This document shows positions 40,602-48,784 of a stretch of 64,000 nt of DNA, in pieces (position 1 is the stretch's first letter; the number at the start of each line of letters is the position of its first letter). The stretch is from the NCBI RefSeq assembly GCF_006716675.1, contig NZ_VFPM01000006.1, positions 83,641 through 147,640 on the forward strand, in the 5' to 3' direction. The notes beneath the pieces were generated by a model. It had not been told where the DNA came from. It worked only from the letters and a program-made list of their open reading frames with translations, and made no database searches. This stretch comes from Humibacillus xanthopallidus. Its GTDB lineage: Bacteria > Actinomycetota > Actinomycetes > Actinomycetales > Dermatophilaceae. A program made the translations under genes and the position numbers.

Positions 40602-41603
40602 TCAGGCGTCGACGACACCTTCGAGGACGACGACCTCCGTCGGGGTCTCGAGGACGCGGGCGAGGCGGAGCCCGGCGGTGGCGAAGAGGGCGGCGTACTC
40701 CTCCGTCGTCCGCTCACGCCCACCGGGCATGACGAGCATGTTGAGGTCGGAGAGCGCGGCCTCGACCTCGTGGCCGGGCCGGTCGAGCAGCGACTCGACG
40801 ACGAGCACCACGCCTCCCGGGTTGAGGCTGCGGCGGCAGGTGGTGAGGATGAGCACGCACTGCTCGTCCGACCAGTCGTGCAGCACCTTCTTGAGCAGGT
40901 GGGCGTCGGCGGCGGGGACGGACTCGAAGAAGTCCCCGCTCACAGCGGACCACCGGGCGGCGACGGACGCGCTAGAGCCCTCCGGCGGGGCCGACGGCAG
41001 GGCCTGAGGAAGGTCGAAGACCGTGCCGCTCACGTGCTCGTGCTGCTCGAGGACAGCCGCGAGCAGCACACCGTCGCCGCCGCCGACGTCGACGACGGTG
41101 GAGAGCCCGGCGAAGTCGTGGGCCGAGGCCACGGCGGTCGCCATCCGCGACGTCAGCGACGCCATGGTGGCGTTGAAGACGGCGTTGGCCTGGGGGTGGG
41201 ATCCCCGGTAGGACCAGACGTCGACACCCTGGAGGGCCTCGAAGGCGTTCTCCCCGGTGCGTACGCTGTGCGCGAGGTGGCCCCAGGCAGCCCAGGTCGC
41301 GGGGTCCTGGAAGGTGCGGGCCAGGGGGCGCAGCGAGCCGGGCGCGTCCGAACGCAGGCACTCGCCGACGGTCGTGTTGGCGTAGCGCCCGTCGGCGGTC
41401 TCGGTGTAGACGCCGAGCGCGACGAGCACGCGCATGAGCCGGTGCAGCGTGTCCCCGTCGGCGCCGACGCGGGTGGCCAGCACCGCGATCGACAGGGGTG
41501 CGTCCGCGATCTCGTCGGAGATGCCGAGCTCGGCCGCCACGCTGAGGGCGGCCGAGCGGCGCAGGCCGGTGATCAGGGTGGTGAGCTCGTCGCGTGGCTC
41601 CAT
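40602..41603 (-). CDS. COMT-type O-methyltransferase
   Basis: A 333-residue SAM-dependent methyltransferase of the small-molecule O-methyltransferase (family 2) class. An N-terminal winged-helix dimerisation domain (ALSVAAELGISDEIAD ... LHRLMRVLVALGVYTET) is followed by the SAM site VVDVGGGDGVLLAAVLEQ, an acidic loop GTVFDLPQ, and the catalytic region LLKKVLHDWSDEQCVLIL, where the His of LHDW is the expected general base. The length is standard. The ATG is at 41603. Such enzymes methylate hydroxyl groups of polyketides, phenols or similar; no biosynthetic cluster is adjacent, so the substrate is unknown. Confidence 0.88.
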   Translation of the reverse strand: MEPRDELTTLITGLRRSAALSVAAELGISDEIADAPLSIAVLATRVGADGDTLHRLMRVLVALGVYTETADGRYANTTVGECLRSDAPGSLRPLARTFQDPATWAAWGHLAHSVRTGENAFEALQGVDVWSYRGSHPQANAVFNATMASLTSRMATAVASAHDFAGLSTVVDVGGGDGVLLAAVLEQHEHVSGTVFDLPQALPSAPPEGSSASVAARWSAVSGDFFESVPAADAHLLKKVLHDWSDEQCVLILTTCRRSLNPGGVVLVVESLLDRPGHEVEAALSDLNMLVMPGGRERTTEEYAALFATAGLRLARVLETPTEVVVLEGVVDA

Positions 41604-41701
41604 GGTCGAACGCTACTGCCGCGGCACGGAGGCCGTCTGCCCTGAGCCCGCCGGACGGCATACCTCGTGGGCGAACGGGACTGCGGCACAAGGAGCGTGG
41701 G

Positions 41702-43192
41702 TCACAGCGTGCCCACGACTCCAGCCTTGGACAGAAGGTCCGTCATGCCGAAGCCGGCGGACGTGCCGTAGGTGGGCGTCCACTCGGGGTCCTGGTTGAG
41801 GTAGCTCTGGCTGTCGCCCTGGAGGAGGCCGAGGATGACCTCGCCGACGATGCGCCCGCCGACGGCACCGAGGTGCTGACCCGCCGCCTGCACCTCCGCC
41901 TCGCGCAGGATGTAGAACCACAACGGAGTTCGCTTCTCGAGATGGAACGGCGCGAGGTCCGCGAGGTCTGCCGGGGCCAGCGGTGGCAGCGTCATCGCCT
42001 TGGCGACCGACTGGCCGGACGGCACCGCCATCGTGAGGCCGCGCAGGAGGTTGCGGGTGGCGAGCGAGTCCGGCGTGGCGGTGGCCTGGCCCATGAGGTG
42101 GAAGAGGATGCTCGACAGCCTGGTGTCGATGAGCTTGTTCGGGCGGGCCCGGCCGTCGCCGAAGTCGAAGAAGGTCTGCCAGTCGACGAAGCGCCGTGAC
42201 GCCCGGCAGCCGCCGCGCAGGTCGTCGGGGTCGGCCGGGTTCGGGTCGCCCGGCTTGAAGAAGAGGGCGAAGAACTGCGTCGTGGCATCGGCGGCGTCCG
42301 TGCCGAAGTTGCCGCGATAGCTGGGCCGCACCTGCGAGTGGCCGAAGCGATACGCGGCGACGGAGAACTCGACGGGGATGTAGGGCGCGTTGCGCCAGGA
42401 GTAGAAGGAGCGCCCGTGCGTCAGGATGTCGTCGGTCAGCGCCGCCCCGATCGTCGCCGGCAGGAACTCGTGGACGATGAGCCACTGGTAGTGCCAGCGC
42501 ACGACGCGCTGGGCCTCGGCGAAGGTCTCCTCGAGGGTGTAGGCCGGGCCGAGGTCGGCCTTGACGTCCGCGAGCACGGCGTTGTGGAAGCGGAGCAGTG
42601 CCAGCTGCAGCTGCGACACGATGAGGTTCTCGTCGTTGCGGGGGTCTGCGATGAGGGCGACGTTCTGGCTGTTCCTCGGCACGTCGTGGCGCGGCTGCCC
42701 GTCGCAGCTGCGGGCCGCGGCCCCGGGGATCTCCTCGACGAGGAAGGTCGTGCGGCCCCCGTCGACGGTCTGGTCGTAGAGCGCGGGGCTGACGCCCGGG
42801 CCGCCGCCGTAGACACTGTCGAGATCGAGCGCAGGGATGCGGAAGTTACGGATCGACTCGGGGTCCTGGCGCCTCGCGAGGCTCGAGGTCGGGTCGAAGG
42901 TCATGTCGTGGTCGAGGAACTGCCCGAGGAACGTGAAGCCCGCTGTCATCGTGGGGTTGTTCGGGTTCCCGGCGTTGAGCGCGGGGTCGACGATGAGGGC
43001 GATCGGGTCGGCGAGGTTGTCGCCGGCATCCATGAGGCCGCCCGGCTTGCCCAGCTCCCTGAGCGCGGCCCGGATCGAGGGCGTGTCGGCGGAGAACGCC
43101 GGCAGCGACGGGAACATGCGCCCGAAGCGACCCTCGTCGTAGAACGTGGACTGTGGTGTGGTCAGGCCGGCATCGGCGCTTCCGTGGCTCAT
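41702..43192 (-). CDS. Animal-type haem peroxidase family protein
   Basis: A 496-residue member of the animal haem peroxidase superfamily. Visible: the distal motif FTFLGQFLDHDMTFDPTS, where DHD includes the distal His; RFHNAVLADVKADLGP and VVRWHYQWLIVHEFLP helices; and the proximal segment VAAYRFGHSQVRPSYR. No signal peptide is evident, so location is uncertain, although family members are often secreted. The ATG is at 43192, and the gene is divergent from the small PGR-domain gene at 43325, with 132 nt between. Such bacterial peroxidases oxidise halides or phenols, or make antimicrobial oxidants; the substrate here is unknown. Confidence 0.87.
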   Translation of the reverse strand: MSHGSADAGLTTPQSTFYDEGRFGRMFPSLPAFSADTPSIRAALRELGKPGGLMDAGDNLADPIALIVDPALNAGNPNNPTMTAGFTFLGQFLDHDMTFDPTSSLARRQDPESIRNFRIPALDLDSVYGGGPGVSPALYDQTVDGGRTTFLVEEIPGAAARSCDGQPRHDVPRNSQNVALIADPRNDENLIVSQLQLALLRFHNAVLADVKADLGPAYTLEETFAEAQRVVRWHYQWLIVHEFLPATIGAALTDDILTHGRSFYSWRNAPYIPVEFSVAAYRFGHSQVRPSYRGNFGTDAADATTQFFALFFKPGDPNPADPDDLRGGCRASRRFVDWQTFFDFGDGRARPNKLIDTRLSSILFHLMGQATATPDSLATRNLLRGLTMAVPSGQSVAKAMTLPPLAPADLADLAPFHLEKRTPLWFYILREAEVQAAGQHLGAVGGRIVGEVILGLLQGDSQSYLNQDPEWTPTYGTSAGFGMTDLLSKAGVVGTL

Positions 43193-43324
43193 GCCAGATC
43201 AGTGGGGTCGGGACAAATCGGTGATACGTGGGTTCGCGCGGGAGGGCGGCATACCGCAGACGTCCTCCGGGTGAGGGGCGACGATGAGGGGAGAAGAGAC
43301 GTGGACGACGTGGAGGAGCGAGCT

Positions 43325-43873
43325 ATGTGGGAGCCGACGGGCGAGCGCAGCAGGGTCAACTACTTCCCGGGGCGGACGCTGACGGCGAGCGACCTCGCCG
43401 CCGAGCAGGTGCAAGCGCGCGAGCGGCTGTGGCTGCACAACCGAGCCCTGCACGGCGACGGCATCGCCCTGGGCCTCGAGGTCACGGTCGACCGGAACAC
43501 CGTGCACGTCGCACCCGGGTTTGCGATCGACGTGCTCGGCCGCGAGATCGTCCTGACGGAGCGGCGCAGCCTCGATGCGAGCTCGGTCGTGCGCGAGAGC
43601 CACGGACGGGTGCAGCTCGTCATCGCGTGGGCGGAGGAGCCGGCAGACCCGATGGTCGCACCCGACGGGCCCGTGGCGGGGCGCTTCGTCGAGCGCCCGC
43701 ACGTCATGCTCGCCGAGCACGCCCTCGGAGAGGCCCCTGAGCACGCCGTGCCGCTGGCGCGCCTCTATCGTCACGGGGAGGAGCTCGTCGCCGACCCGTC
43801 CATCCGCCTCCACGTGCACCAGCACGTGCACCAGCTCCCACACCCGCAGGCGCAGGTGCACCGCGAGCTGTGA
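43325..43873 (+). CDS. Protein with NYFPGRTLTASD...EQ domain of unknown function
   Basis: A 182-residue protein. The ATG at 43325 follows GGAGGAG by 7 nt. The opening VNYFPGRTLTASDLAAEQ, then LWLHNRALHGDGIALGLEV and VHVAPGFAIDVLGREIVL, match a domain I have seen in proteins encoded with contractile-injection or phage-baseplate-like genes and in stand-alone actinobacterial genes. The C terminus is His/Gln-rich (HVHQHVHQLPHPQAQVH). No phage or injection-system genes lie next to it, and its neighbour is the divergent haem peroxidase. Its function is unknown. Confidence 0.7.
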   Translation: MWEPTGERSRVNYFPGRTLTASDLAAEQVQARERLWLHNRALHGDGIALGLEVTVDRNTVHVAPGFAIDVLGREIVLTERRSLDASSVVRESHGRVQLVIAWAEEPADPMVAPDGPVAGRFVERPHVMLAEHALGEAPEHAVPLARLYRHGEELVADPSIRLHVHQHVHQLPHPQAQVHREL

Positions 43874-43953
43874 CGCGCCTCGTGCTCCGTCGTCAGCGAG
43901 CCCAAGTGCCCGCGCCCGGGTCACCGGCGCGTCAGCGGCGGGTCAGCGGCGGG

Positions 43954-44154
43954 TCAGCGGCGGCGGGGCGGCCAGATGAGGAGCGCGAGGCCACCGAGCG
44001 CGATGACCGGGCCGAGGACGGCCCAGACCGTGGTGCCCGACTCCGCTCCGGCGCCCGTGCCGGGACCGATGAGCCCGAGCCCCTGCGCCGTCCAGATGAG
44101 GCCGCCGAGCAGCAGGAGCGCTCCGAGCGCGACGAGGTAGGGCGAGCGCTTCAT
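43954..44154 (-). CDS. Small two-helix membrane protein (paralogue of the one at 22471)
   Basis: A 66-residue membrane protein (MKRSPYLVALGALLLLGGLI ... W(A)VLGPVIALGGLALLIWPPRRR). The shared blocks WTxQGLGxxG, LGPV and LxGLAL show that it is a homologue of the GTG-started protein at 22471-22671, with the same length and basic tail. Its gene end faces the stop of the 43325 gene, 80 nt away, a gap containing a short tandem run of CAGCGGCGGG-like units (43932-43962). The function is unknown. Confidence 0.75.
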   Translation of the reverse strand: MKRSPYLVALGALLLLGGLIWTAQGLGLIGPGTGAGAESGTTVWAVLGPVIALGGLALLIWPPRRR

Positions 44155-44275
44155 CCTCGGAGTGTCGCAGTCGCCGAGACGTGACGGGCGTCATGGACAA
44201 CGCTTCGACCGCGCGAGCAGACTCGAGGAGCCAGGGGAACCGGACCACACGACACAGAGAAGGCAGGCGAGCCCC

Positions 44276-44617
44276 ATGGCACGCACCCCGGAGGAAGTAT
44301 TCGCGCACCACGGCCAGTCGCTCGGGGCCGAGGACCTCGAGGAGATCATCGCGGACTACGCCGACGACGCGATCCTCGTCGTTCAGCGCAAGGTCTACCG
44401 CGGCAAGGACGGTGCCCGCGAGGTCTTCACCCAGCTGCTCAGCGACGTCCCGCAGGCGCAGTGGGAGCTCGACCAGACGTTCGCCGACGACGTGCTCTAC
44501 CTCGAGTGGAAGGCGACGGGAGGCGGACGCAAGGTCGACAACGGCATCGACACGTTCATCTTCAAGGACGGCATGATCCACGTGCAGACCGTCGTCTACA
44601 CGGTCCAGCAGGCCTGA
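44276..44617 (+). CDS. SnoaL/NTF2-like domain protein
   Basis: A 113-residue cone-barrel protein of the NTF2/SnoaL superfamily. It has the characteristic N-terminal helix (HHGQSLGAEDLEEIIADYADDA) followed by strands ILVVQRKVYRGKDGAREVFTQLL, WELDQTFADDVLYLEWKATG and the closing GMIHVQTVVYTV. Start ATG 44276 with AGGCGAG a few bases before. Members range from isomerases to polyketide cyclases; no catalytic residues can be assigned here. Confidence 0.82.
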   Translation: MARTPEEVFAHHGQSLGAEDLEEIIADYADDAILVVQRKVYRGKDGAREVFTQLLSDVPQAQWELDQTFADDVLYLEWKATGGGRKVDNGIDTFIFKDGMIHVQTVVYTVQQA

Positions 44618-44645
44618 CGCCCTCGCGCGAGACACCAGGAGGACG

Positions 44646-44705
44646 ATGGCGAAAGCCCGGATGCACGTGGGCACGGTGCGGGGGAGGGCGGTCATCGTCC
44701 CCTGA
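44646..44705 (+). CDS. Possible 19-codon small ORF with a strong ribosome-binding site
   Basis: AGGAGG is followed after 3 nt by ATG at 44646 and a 19-residue frame (MAKARMHVGTVRGRAVIVP) that stops at 44705. It lies 28 nt after the NTF2-like gene. It may be a small protein, or the remnant start of a lost gene. Only the ribosome-binding site supports it. Confidence 0.3.
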   Translation: MAKARMHVGTVRGRAVIVP

Positions 44706-44741
44706 CCACGCCAGCCTGCACACGGCCTCCGACGCCACCGG

Positions 44742-44773
44742 CCGGCGCCCCGCGACCTCGCGATGGGCGCCGG
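44742..44773 (+). terminator. Hairpin after the NTF2-like gene
   Basis: CCGGCGCCC (44742-44750) pairs with GGGCGCCGG (44765-44773), with an inner CGCGA/TCGCG helix. It is followed by a short C/T-rich tail. The rest of the 293-nt gap to 44910 holds the 19-codon ORF and a TAGAAT -10-like hexamer at 44860-44865 that may belong to the next gene's promoter. Confidence 0.6.
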
Positions 44774-44910
44774 TCGTGCCCCTTTCGCGACGGGGTGTCC
44801 GGTCTGGCGCGTGAGCACTCTCACCGGCTCGTCACAGGCTGGCCCGCAGGTCGGCTCGATAGAATTCGGGTGACGCCGACACCGGTGTCCATGCGGCAAA
44901 GGAGCCAGCA

Positions 44911-45246
44911 ATGAGCACTCCGGCCCTCTTCATGGAGCGCGTCCGACTCGAAGACGGATACCACGAGGACGATCTCCCGTTCATCGAGCGCACCCTGACC
45001 CAGCTCTTCCACCACCTCGAGCGGTTCGACCCGTCGAAGGTCTACATCGGCCTGCGGGTCAAGGAGCGCGGCAACCCCGGCATGCGCACCTCGATCGAGC
45101 TCTGCGTGAGCGGCCTGCCGACGCTCATCGGGATGTCCGAGCTGACCGACACCAAGGCCGCGCTGAACGACGCCGAGGAGAAGGTCATCTCTCAGCTGCG
45201 CGAGGCCGCCGACCGCCACCACCATCGTCCGGCCCGGCACCGCTGA
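44911..45246 (+). CDS. HPF/RaiA-like ribosome-associated protein
   Basis: A 111-residue protein preceded by AAAGGAG. The pattern SKVYIGLRVKERGNPGMRTSIELCVSG followed by a helix with DTKAALNDAEEKVISQLREAAD, and a His/Arg-rich tail, resembles the ribosome hibernation factor/S30AE fold, in which a beta sheet and a C-terminal helix sit in the ribosomal decoding region. The similarity is moderate and short. It is convergent with ligD. If correct, it would silence ribosomes in stationary phase. Confidence 0.55.
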   Translation: MSTPALFMERVRLEDGYHEDDLPFIERTLTQLFHHLERFDPSKVYIGLRVKERGNPGMRTSIELCVSGLPTLIGMSELTDTKAALNDAEEKVISQLREAADRHHHRPARHR

Positions 45247-45266
45247 CGGGGCCTCCAAGTCGCCTC

Positions 45267-45308
45267 AGCCGGCCCCGCCGGCTTTCGCCTCAGCCGGCCC
45301 CGCCGGCT
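45267..45308. terminator. Duplicated hairpin at the convergent ends of the HPF-like gene and ligD
   Basis: A 23-nt segment is directly repeated at 45261-45283 and 45286-45308. Each copy contains the perfect hairpin AGCCGGC/GCCGGCT around a 3-nt loop. The right-hand copy encodes the last ligD residues and includes its stop codon (45290-45292); the left-hand copy lies beyond it, between the two convergent genes. A bidirectional terminator made by tandem duplication is the simplest reading. Confidence 0.7.
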
Positions 45309-47485
45309 GACAGCACGTCGGCGAGGTCATAGCTGACCGGCTCGTCGAGTTGCTCGAAGGTGCACGACTCGGGCGTGCGGTCCTCGCGCCACCGCACGAA
45401 CTGGGCCGTGTGGCGGAAGCGGGTGCCCTCCATGTGGTCGTAGCGCACCTCGACGACGCGCTCGGGGCGGAGCGGCACGAAGGAGAGGTCCTTCTGGTTG
45501 TTCCAGCGGGAGTACTCCGACGACCGCGGCGTGCGGACACCGCCCTCCTCCTCCGACGGCGCCGCCCAGTTCCACGGATGCTCCTCCCACTCGGCGACGA
45601 GTGGCTGCAGCTGCTCGAAGAGCTCCTTGCGCCGGGCCATCGGGAAGGCGCCGATGACGCCGACCGAGGCCAGCTTGCCGTCCGGGCCGTAGAGGCCGAG
45701 CAGGAGCGAGCCGATGGCGTCGGGCCCGCTCTTGTGGACCCGGTAGCCGGCGACGACGCAGTCGGCGGTGCGCTCGTGCTTGATCTTGAACATCAGCCGC
45801 TTGTCCGGCTCGTAGGCGATGTCGACGGGCTTGGCGATCACCCCGTCGAGCCCGGCCCCCTCGAACTGCGTGAACCAGCCCTTCGCCACGTCGCGGTCGG
45901 CCGTCGCTGCGGTCAGGTGGATGGGCGCCGCCGCGCCGGCCAGGGCCTTCTCGAGCGCCGCTCGCCGCTCCGCGAAGGGTCGGCCCCGGTAGTCCTCGTC
46001 GCCGAGGGCGAGCAGGTCGAAGGCGACGAACGACGCCGGAGTCTCCGCCGCCAGCTTCTTCACCCTGGAGGCGGCCGGGTGGATGCGCTGCTGCAGCAGG
46101 TCGAAGTCGAGCCGGTCACCGGAGGACGGCGACACGAGCACGATCTCGCCGTCGATGACGGCTCGCTCGGGGAAGTTCGCGAGCACCGCCTCGACGACGT
46201 CGGGGAAGTAGCGGGTCATCGGCTTCTCGTTGCGCGAACCGATCTCGACGAGATCGCCCGACCGGAAGATGATCGACCGGAAGCCGTCCCACTTCGGCTC
46301 GTAGATCACGTCGGCCCTGACCGCCGAGAAGTCCTTGACCGGCTTCGCCAGCATGGGCGACACCGGGGGGACGACCGGCATACGCCAGGTGCTGCGCAGG
46401 TCGGCATCGCGCTCAGCCTTGGGCGCCATGTAGTCGGCGTCGGCCTTGTCGGTGCGGCGCTTGCTCGGCTGCACCCGCGGGGGCTCGCCGGGCATCTTGG
46501 GGTAGTCGGGCGGGAAGTTGAGCTCGCCGAGCCCCCGCTCCGACACGTCGCGGTCCCACAACGCGAGGGCCGCGGCGACGTCTCCCACCGCGTCGTCGAT
46601 GCCCTCCCACGCGTCGCCGCGCTCGGCCACGAGGCTGGGCACCGTGCGCAGGGTCAGCTCCTTGGGGTCGACCGACCCGAGCTCCTCCCACGTCACCGGC
46701 GTCGACACCGGCGCGCCGGGCAGGGGCCTCGGTGAGTAGGCCGACGCGATCGTGCGGTCGCGGCAGGCCTGGTTGAAGTCGACGAAGATCTTCTCGCCGC
46801 GCTCCTCCTTCCACCACGACGTCGTGACGAGGTCGGGCAGCCGCCGCTCGAGCTCACGCGCGATGCCGATGACGCCGTGGCGCACGTCGAGGAACTCGTG
46901 CGTCGGTGCCACGCGGGCATAGACGTGCACCCCGCGGTTGCCGGACGTCTTCGCCCACGCCGTGAGCCCGATCTCGGCCATCACCTCGCGCAGGGCGTAT
47001 GCCGCTTCGACCGCATCCGTGAACGTGCGGCCCGGCTGGGGGTCGAGGTCGATGCGTAGCTCGTCGGGCTTGTCGACGTCGTCGGTGCGCACGGGCCACG
47101 GGTGGAAGGTGATGGTGTTCATCTGCGCGGCCCAGACGGCATCCGCGACCTCGTCGATGACGAGCTGCGGGTGCCTGCGGCCCGAGGGATACGTGCACAT
47201 GACGGTGCGCGTGTGGTCCGGCACCCCCTTGGGCGGGTTCTTCGAGAAGAACTCCTCGCCCTCGATGCCCTCGGGGAAGCGCTGGAGGGTGACCGGCCGG
47301 TTGCCGAGTGCCCTCAGCAGGGGCTCGCCCACCGCCACGAGGTATGCCGCGAGGTCGAGCTTCGTGACCGGCTGGCCGTCGGCCATGCCGGCCGCGGGCC
47401 AGAGGACCCGGTCGGGGCTGGAGACGCGCACCTCCCGGACCCCGGACGGACCTGGGGCTTCGACGACGGCAGCTCTGGCGCTCAC
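45290..47485 (-). CDS. ligD: Non-homologous end-joining polymerase-ligase LigD (Pol-Lig type)
   Basis: A 731-residue DNA repair enzyme for double-strand break joining. The N-terminal primase-polymerase domain (~18-300) shows RVLWPAAG, LQRFPEGIEGEEFFSKNPP, the catalytic acids in ELRIDLDPQPG, and TSGNRGVHVYAR. The C-terminal ATP-dependent ligase (~390-725) has the adenylated Lys in VIYEPKWDGFRSI, then ERAVIDGEIVL, VAFDLLALGD, LDGVIAKPVD and an OB-fold with RPERVVEVRYDHM. The phosphoesterase (PE) domain found between or before these in mycobacterial LigD is absent; the linker 300-390 is Pro/Lys-rich. The start is GTG at 47485. No Ku gene lies in this window. Confidence 0.92.
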   Translation of the reverse strand: MSARAAVVEAPGPSGVREVRVSSPDRVLWPAAGMADGQPVTKLDLAAYLVAVGEPLLRALGNRPVTLQRFPEGIEGEEFFSKNPPKGVPDHTRTVMCTYPSGRRHPQLVIDEVADAVWAAQMNTITFHPWPVRTDDVDKPDELRIDLDPQPGRTFTDAVEAAYALREVMAEIGLTAWAKTSGNRGVHVYARVAPTHEFLDVRHGVIGIARELERRLPDLVTTSWWKEERGEKIFVDFNQACRDRTIASAYSPRPLPGAPVSTPVTWEELGSVDPKELTLRTVPSLVAERGDAWEGIDDAVGDVAAALALWDRDVSERGLGELNFPPDYPKMPGEPPRVQPSKRRTDKADADYMAPKAERDADLRSTWRMPVVPPVSPMLAKPVKDFSAVRADVIYEPKWDGFRSIIFRSGDLVEIGSRNEKPMTRYFPDVVEAVLANFPERAVIDGEIVLVSPSSGDRLDFDLLQQRIHPAASRVKKLAAETPASFVAFDLLALGDEDYRGRPFAERRAALEKALAGAAAPIHLTAATADRDVAKGWFTQFEGAGLDGVIAKPVDIAYEPDKRLMFKIKHERTADCVVAGYRVHKSGPDAIGSLLLGLYGPDGKLASVGVIGAFPMARRKELFEQLQPLVAEWEEHPWNWAAPSEEEGGVRTPRSSEYSRWNNQKDLSFVPLRPERVVEVRYDHMEGTRFRHTAQFVRWREDRTPESCTFEQLDEPVSYDLADVLSAGGAG

Positions 47486-47578
47486 CCGCCGATCGTAGCC
47501 ATGGCCACAGACACCCCACCGCCCTGCGCGCCTCGGGGTGTGGGTCCGGTGGGCACCGGTTGGTGACACGATGGGGGC

Positions 47579-48280
47579 ATGCCAGAGCAGGAGCACGCGA
47601 CGCCGGACCGCGTCCGGCAGCTGACGCGTGCCGGACTCATCGGAGGCACTGCGGCCGCTGCGGCGTTCGGGGCCTGGACCTTCCGGTGGACCTACCTGCA
47701 CTACGGTGCCTCCGGCGGCGAGCCGGTCGAGACCCTGCCCGGTGACGACCTCCTACCGGCCGCAGACCTCGTCGCGACCCGCGCCGTGACGATCGGTGCC
47801 ACCCCGGACCGGGTCTGGCCATGGGTCGCCCAGCTCGGCCAGGGCCGGGGCGGTTTCTACAGCTACGACCGGCTCGAGAACCTCGTCGGCTGCGAGATCG
47901 AGAGCGCCGATCGGATCCACCCCGAGTGGCAGGACGTGCAGGTCGGTGACCCGTTCCGGCTGCACCCGAAGCTCGCCCTCGTCGTCGCGGAGTTCAACCC
48001 TGGTCACAGCCTCGTCGTCGACGGCCGGGCCAGGCCGGGGGAGCCGGCGCCGCCCTACGACTTCACGTGGGCCTTCGTCGTGCGGCGACACCCCGGACTG
48101 CGCACGCGCCTCATCGTGCGGGAGCGCTACGGCTACACGACGCCCGCGTCGCGGTTCATCGTCGAACCGCTGGCGGCTGGCAGCGCGGTCATGACGCGCA
48201 AGATGCTGCACGGCATACGCGATCGGGTGGAGGCGGCCCGGCCGGGAGGACCTCAGCCGGGCACCTGGGTCACCAGTTGA
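47579..48280 (+). CDS. SRPBCC-family protein with an N-terminal membrane anchor
   Basis: A 233-residue protein. A short N-terminal hydrophobic stretch (AGLIGGTAAAAAFGAWTFRW) likely anchors it. The SRPBCC core follows: TRAVTIGATPDRVWPWVAQLGQGRGGFYSYDRLENLVGCEI, RIHPEWQDVQVGDPFRL and FTWAFVVRR ... TRLIVRERYGY. This is a common actinobacterial SRPBCC pattern that binds hydrophobic ligands in its cavity. Its last 11 nt overlap the end of the convergent TM2 gene. The ligand is unknown. Confidence 0.8.
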   Translation: MPEQEHATPDRVRQLTRAGLIGGTAAAAAFGAWTFRWTYLHYGASGGEPVETLPGDDLLPAADLVATRAVTIGATPDRVWPWVAQLGQGRGGFYSYDRLENLVGCEIESADRIHPEWQDVQVGDPFRLHPKLALVVAEFNPGHSLVVDGRARPGEPAPPYDFTWAFVVRRHPGLRTRLIVRERYGYTTPASRFIVEPLAAGSAVMTRKMLHGIRDRVEAARPGGPQPGTWVTS

Positions 48281-48686
48281 GCAGGACCCGGTCCTGCTTG
48301 TCGCGGAAGGTGCCCACGAGGATGAGGATGAGGTCGATGAGGGCCCAGATGCCGAGGCCGCCGAAGGTGACCAGCTGGAGCACTCCCGTGCCGACCTTGC
48401 CGACGTAGAAGCGGTGCACCCCGAGCACGCCGACGAAGAAGCAGAGCAGCGCGGCGGCCAGCCGGGAGCGGTCGCTCACCGGGTTGCCGGAGGCGTCGTG
48501 CGTCACCGGGACGAAGGCGGCGGAGATGGTCGGCGCCGACGGTGCCTGCGCCTGCGGCAGGAGGGGGCCGACCTGCTCGGTCCAGGAGTCGCCGTCCCAG
48601 TAGCGGGACTGCGGCGTGCCCTCGGGGTCCGGGTACCACCCCGCCGGGATCTCGCGCGGGGGCGGCGGGACGGGGTTCTCGGTCAT
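48270..48686 (-). CDS. DUF2510 and TM2 domain membrane protein
   Basis: A 138-residue protein. An N-terminal DUF2510 motif (PAGWYPDPEGTPQSRYWDGD, ending SWTEQ) is typical of actinobacteria, followed by a linker and a C-terminal TM2 domain: LLCFFVGVLGVHRFYVGK and LVTFGGLGIWALIDLILIL, the two-helix pair with the conserved GxHRFYxGK. GGAGGA lies upstream of the ATG at 48686. Its end overlaps the SRPBCC gene by 11 nt. The function of this combination is unknown. Confidence 0.85.
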   Translation of the reverse strand: MTENPVPPPPREIPAGWYPDPEGTPQSRYWDGDSWTEQVGPLLPQAQAPSAPTISAAFVPVTHDASGNPVSDRSRLAAALLCFFVGVLGVHRFYVGKVGTGVLQLVTFGGLGIWALIDLILILVGTFRDKQDRVLLNW

Positions 48687-48784
48687 GCTGTCCTCCGGAG
48701 GTCGGTGCTGCGTAGTGACCAGCATGCCGTATGCCGTGACGCGGAGACCGAGCCATCCCCAGCCTCGGGTGCCCGGTCACGTGC

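Noticed and set aside
42338..43324. Upstream extension of the 43325 gene over the peroxidase
   Set aside because: It is antisense to the haem peroxidase gene; the ATG at 43325 has a good ribosome-binding site and begins the recognisable domain.
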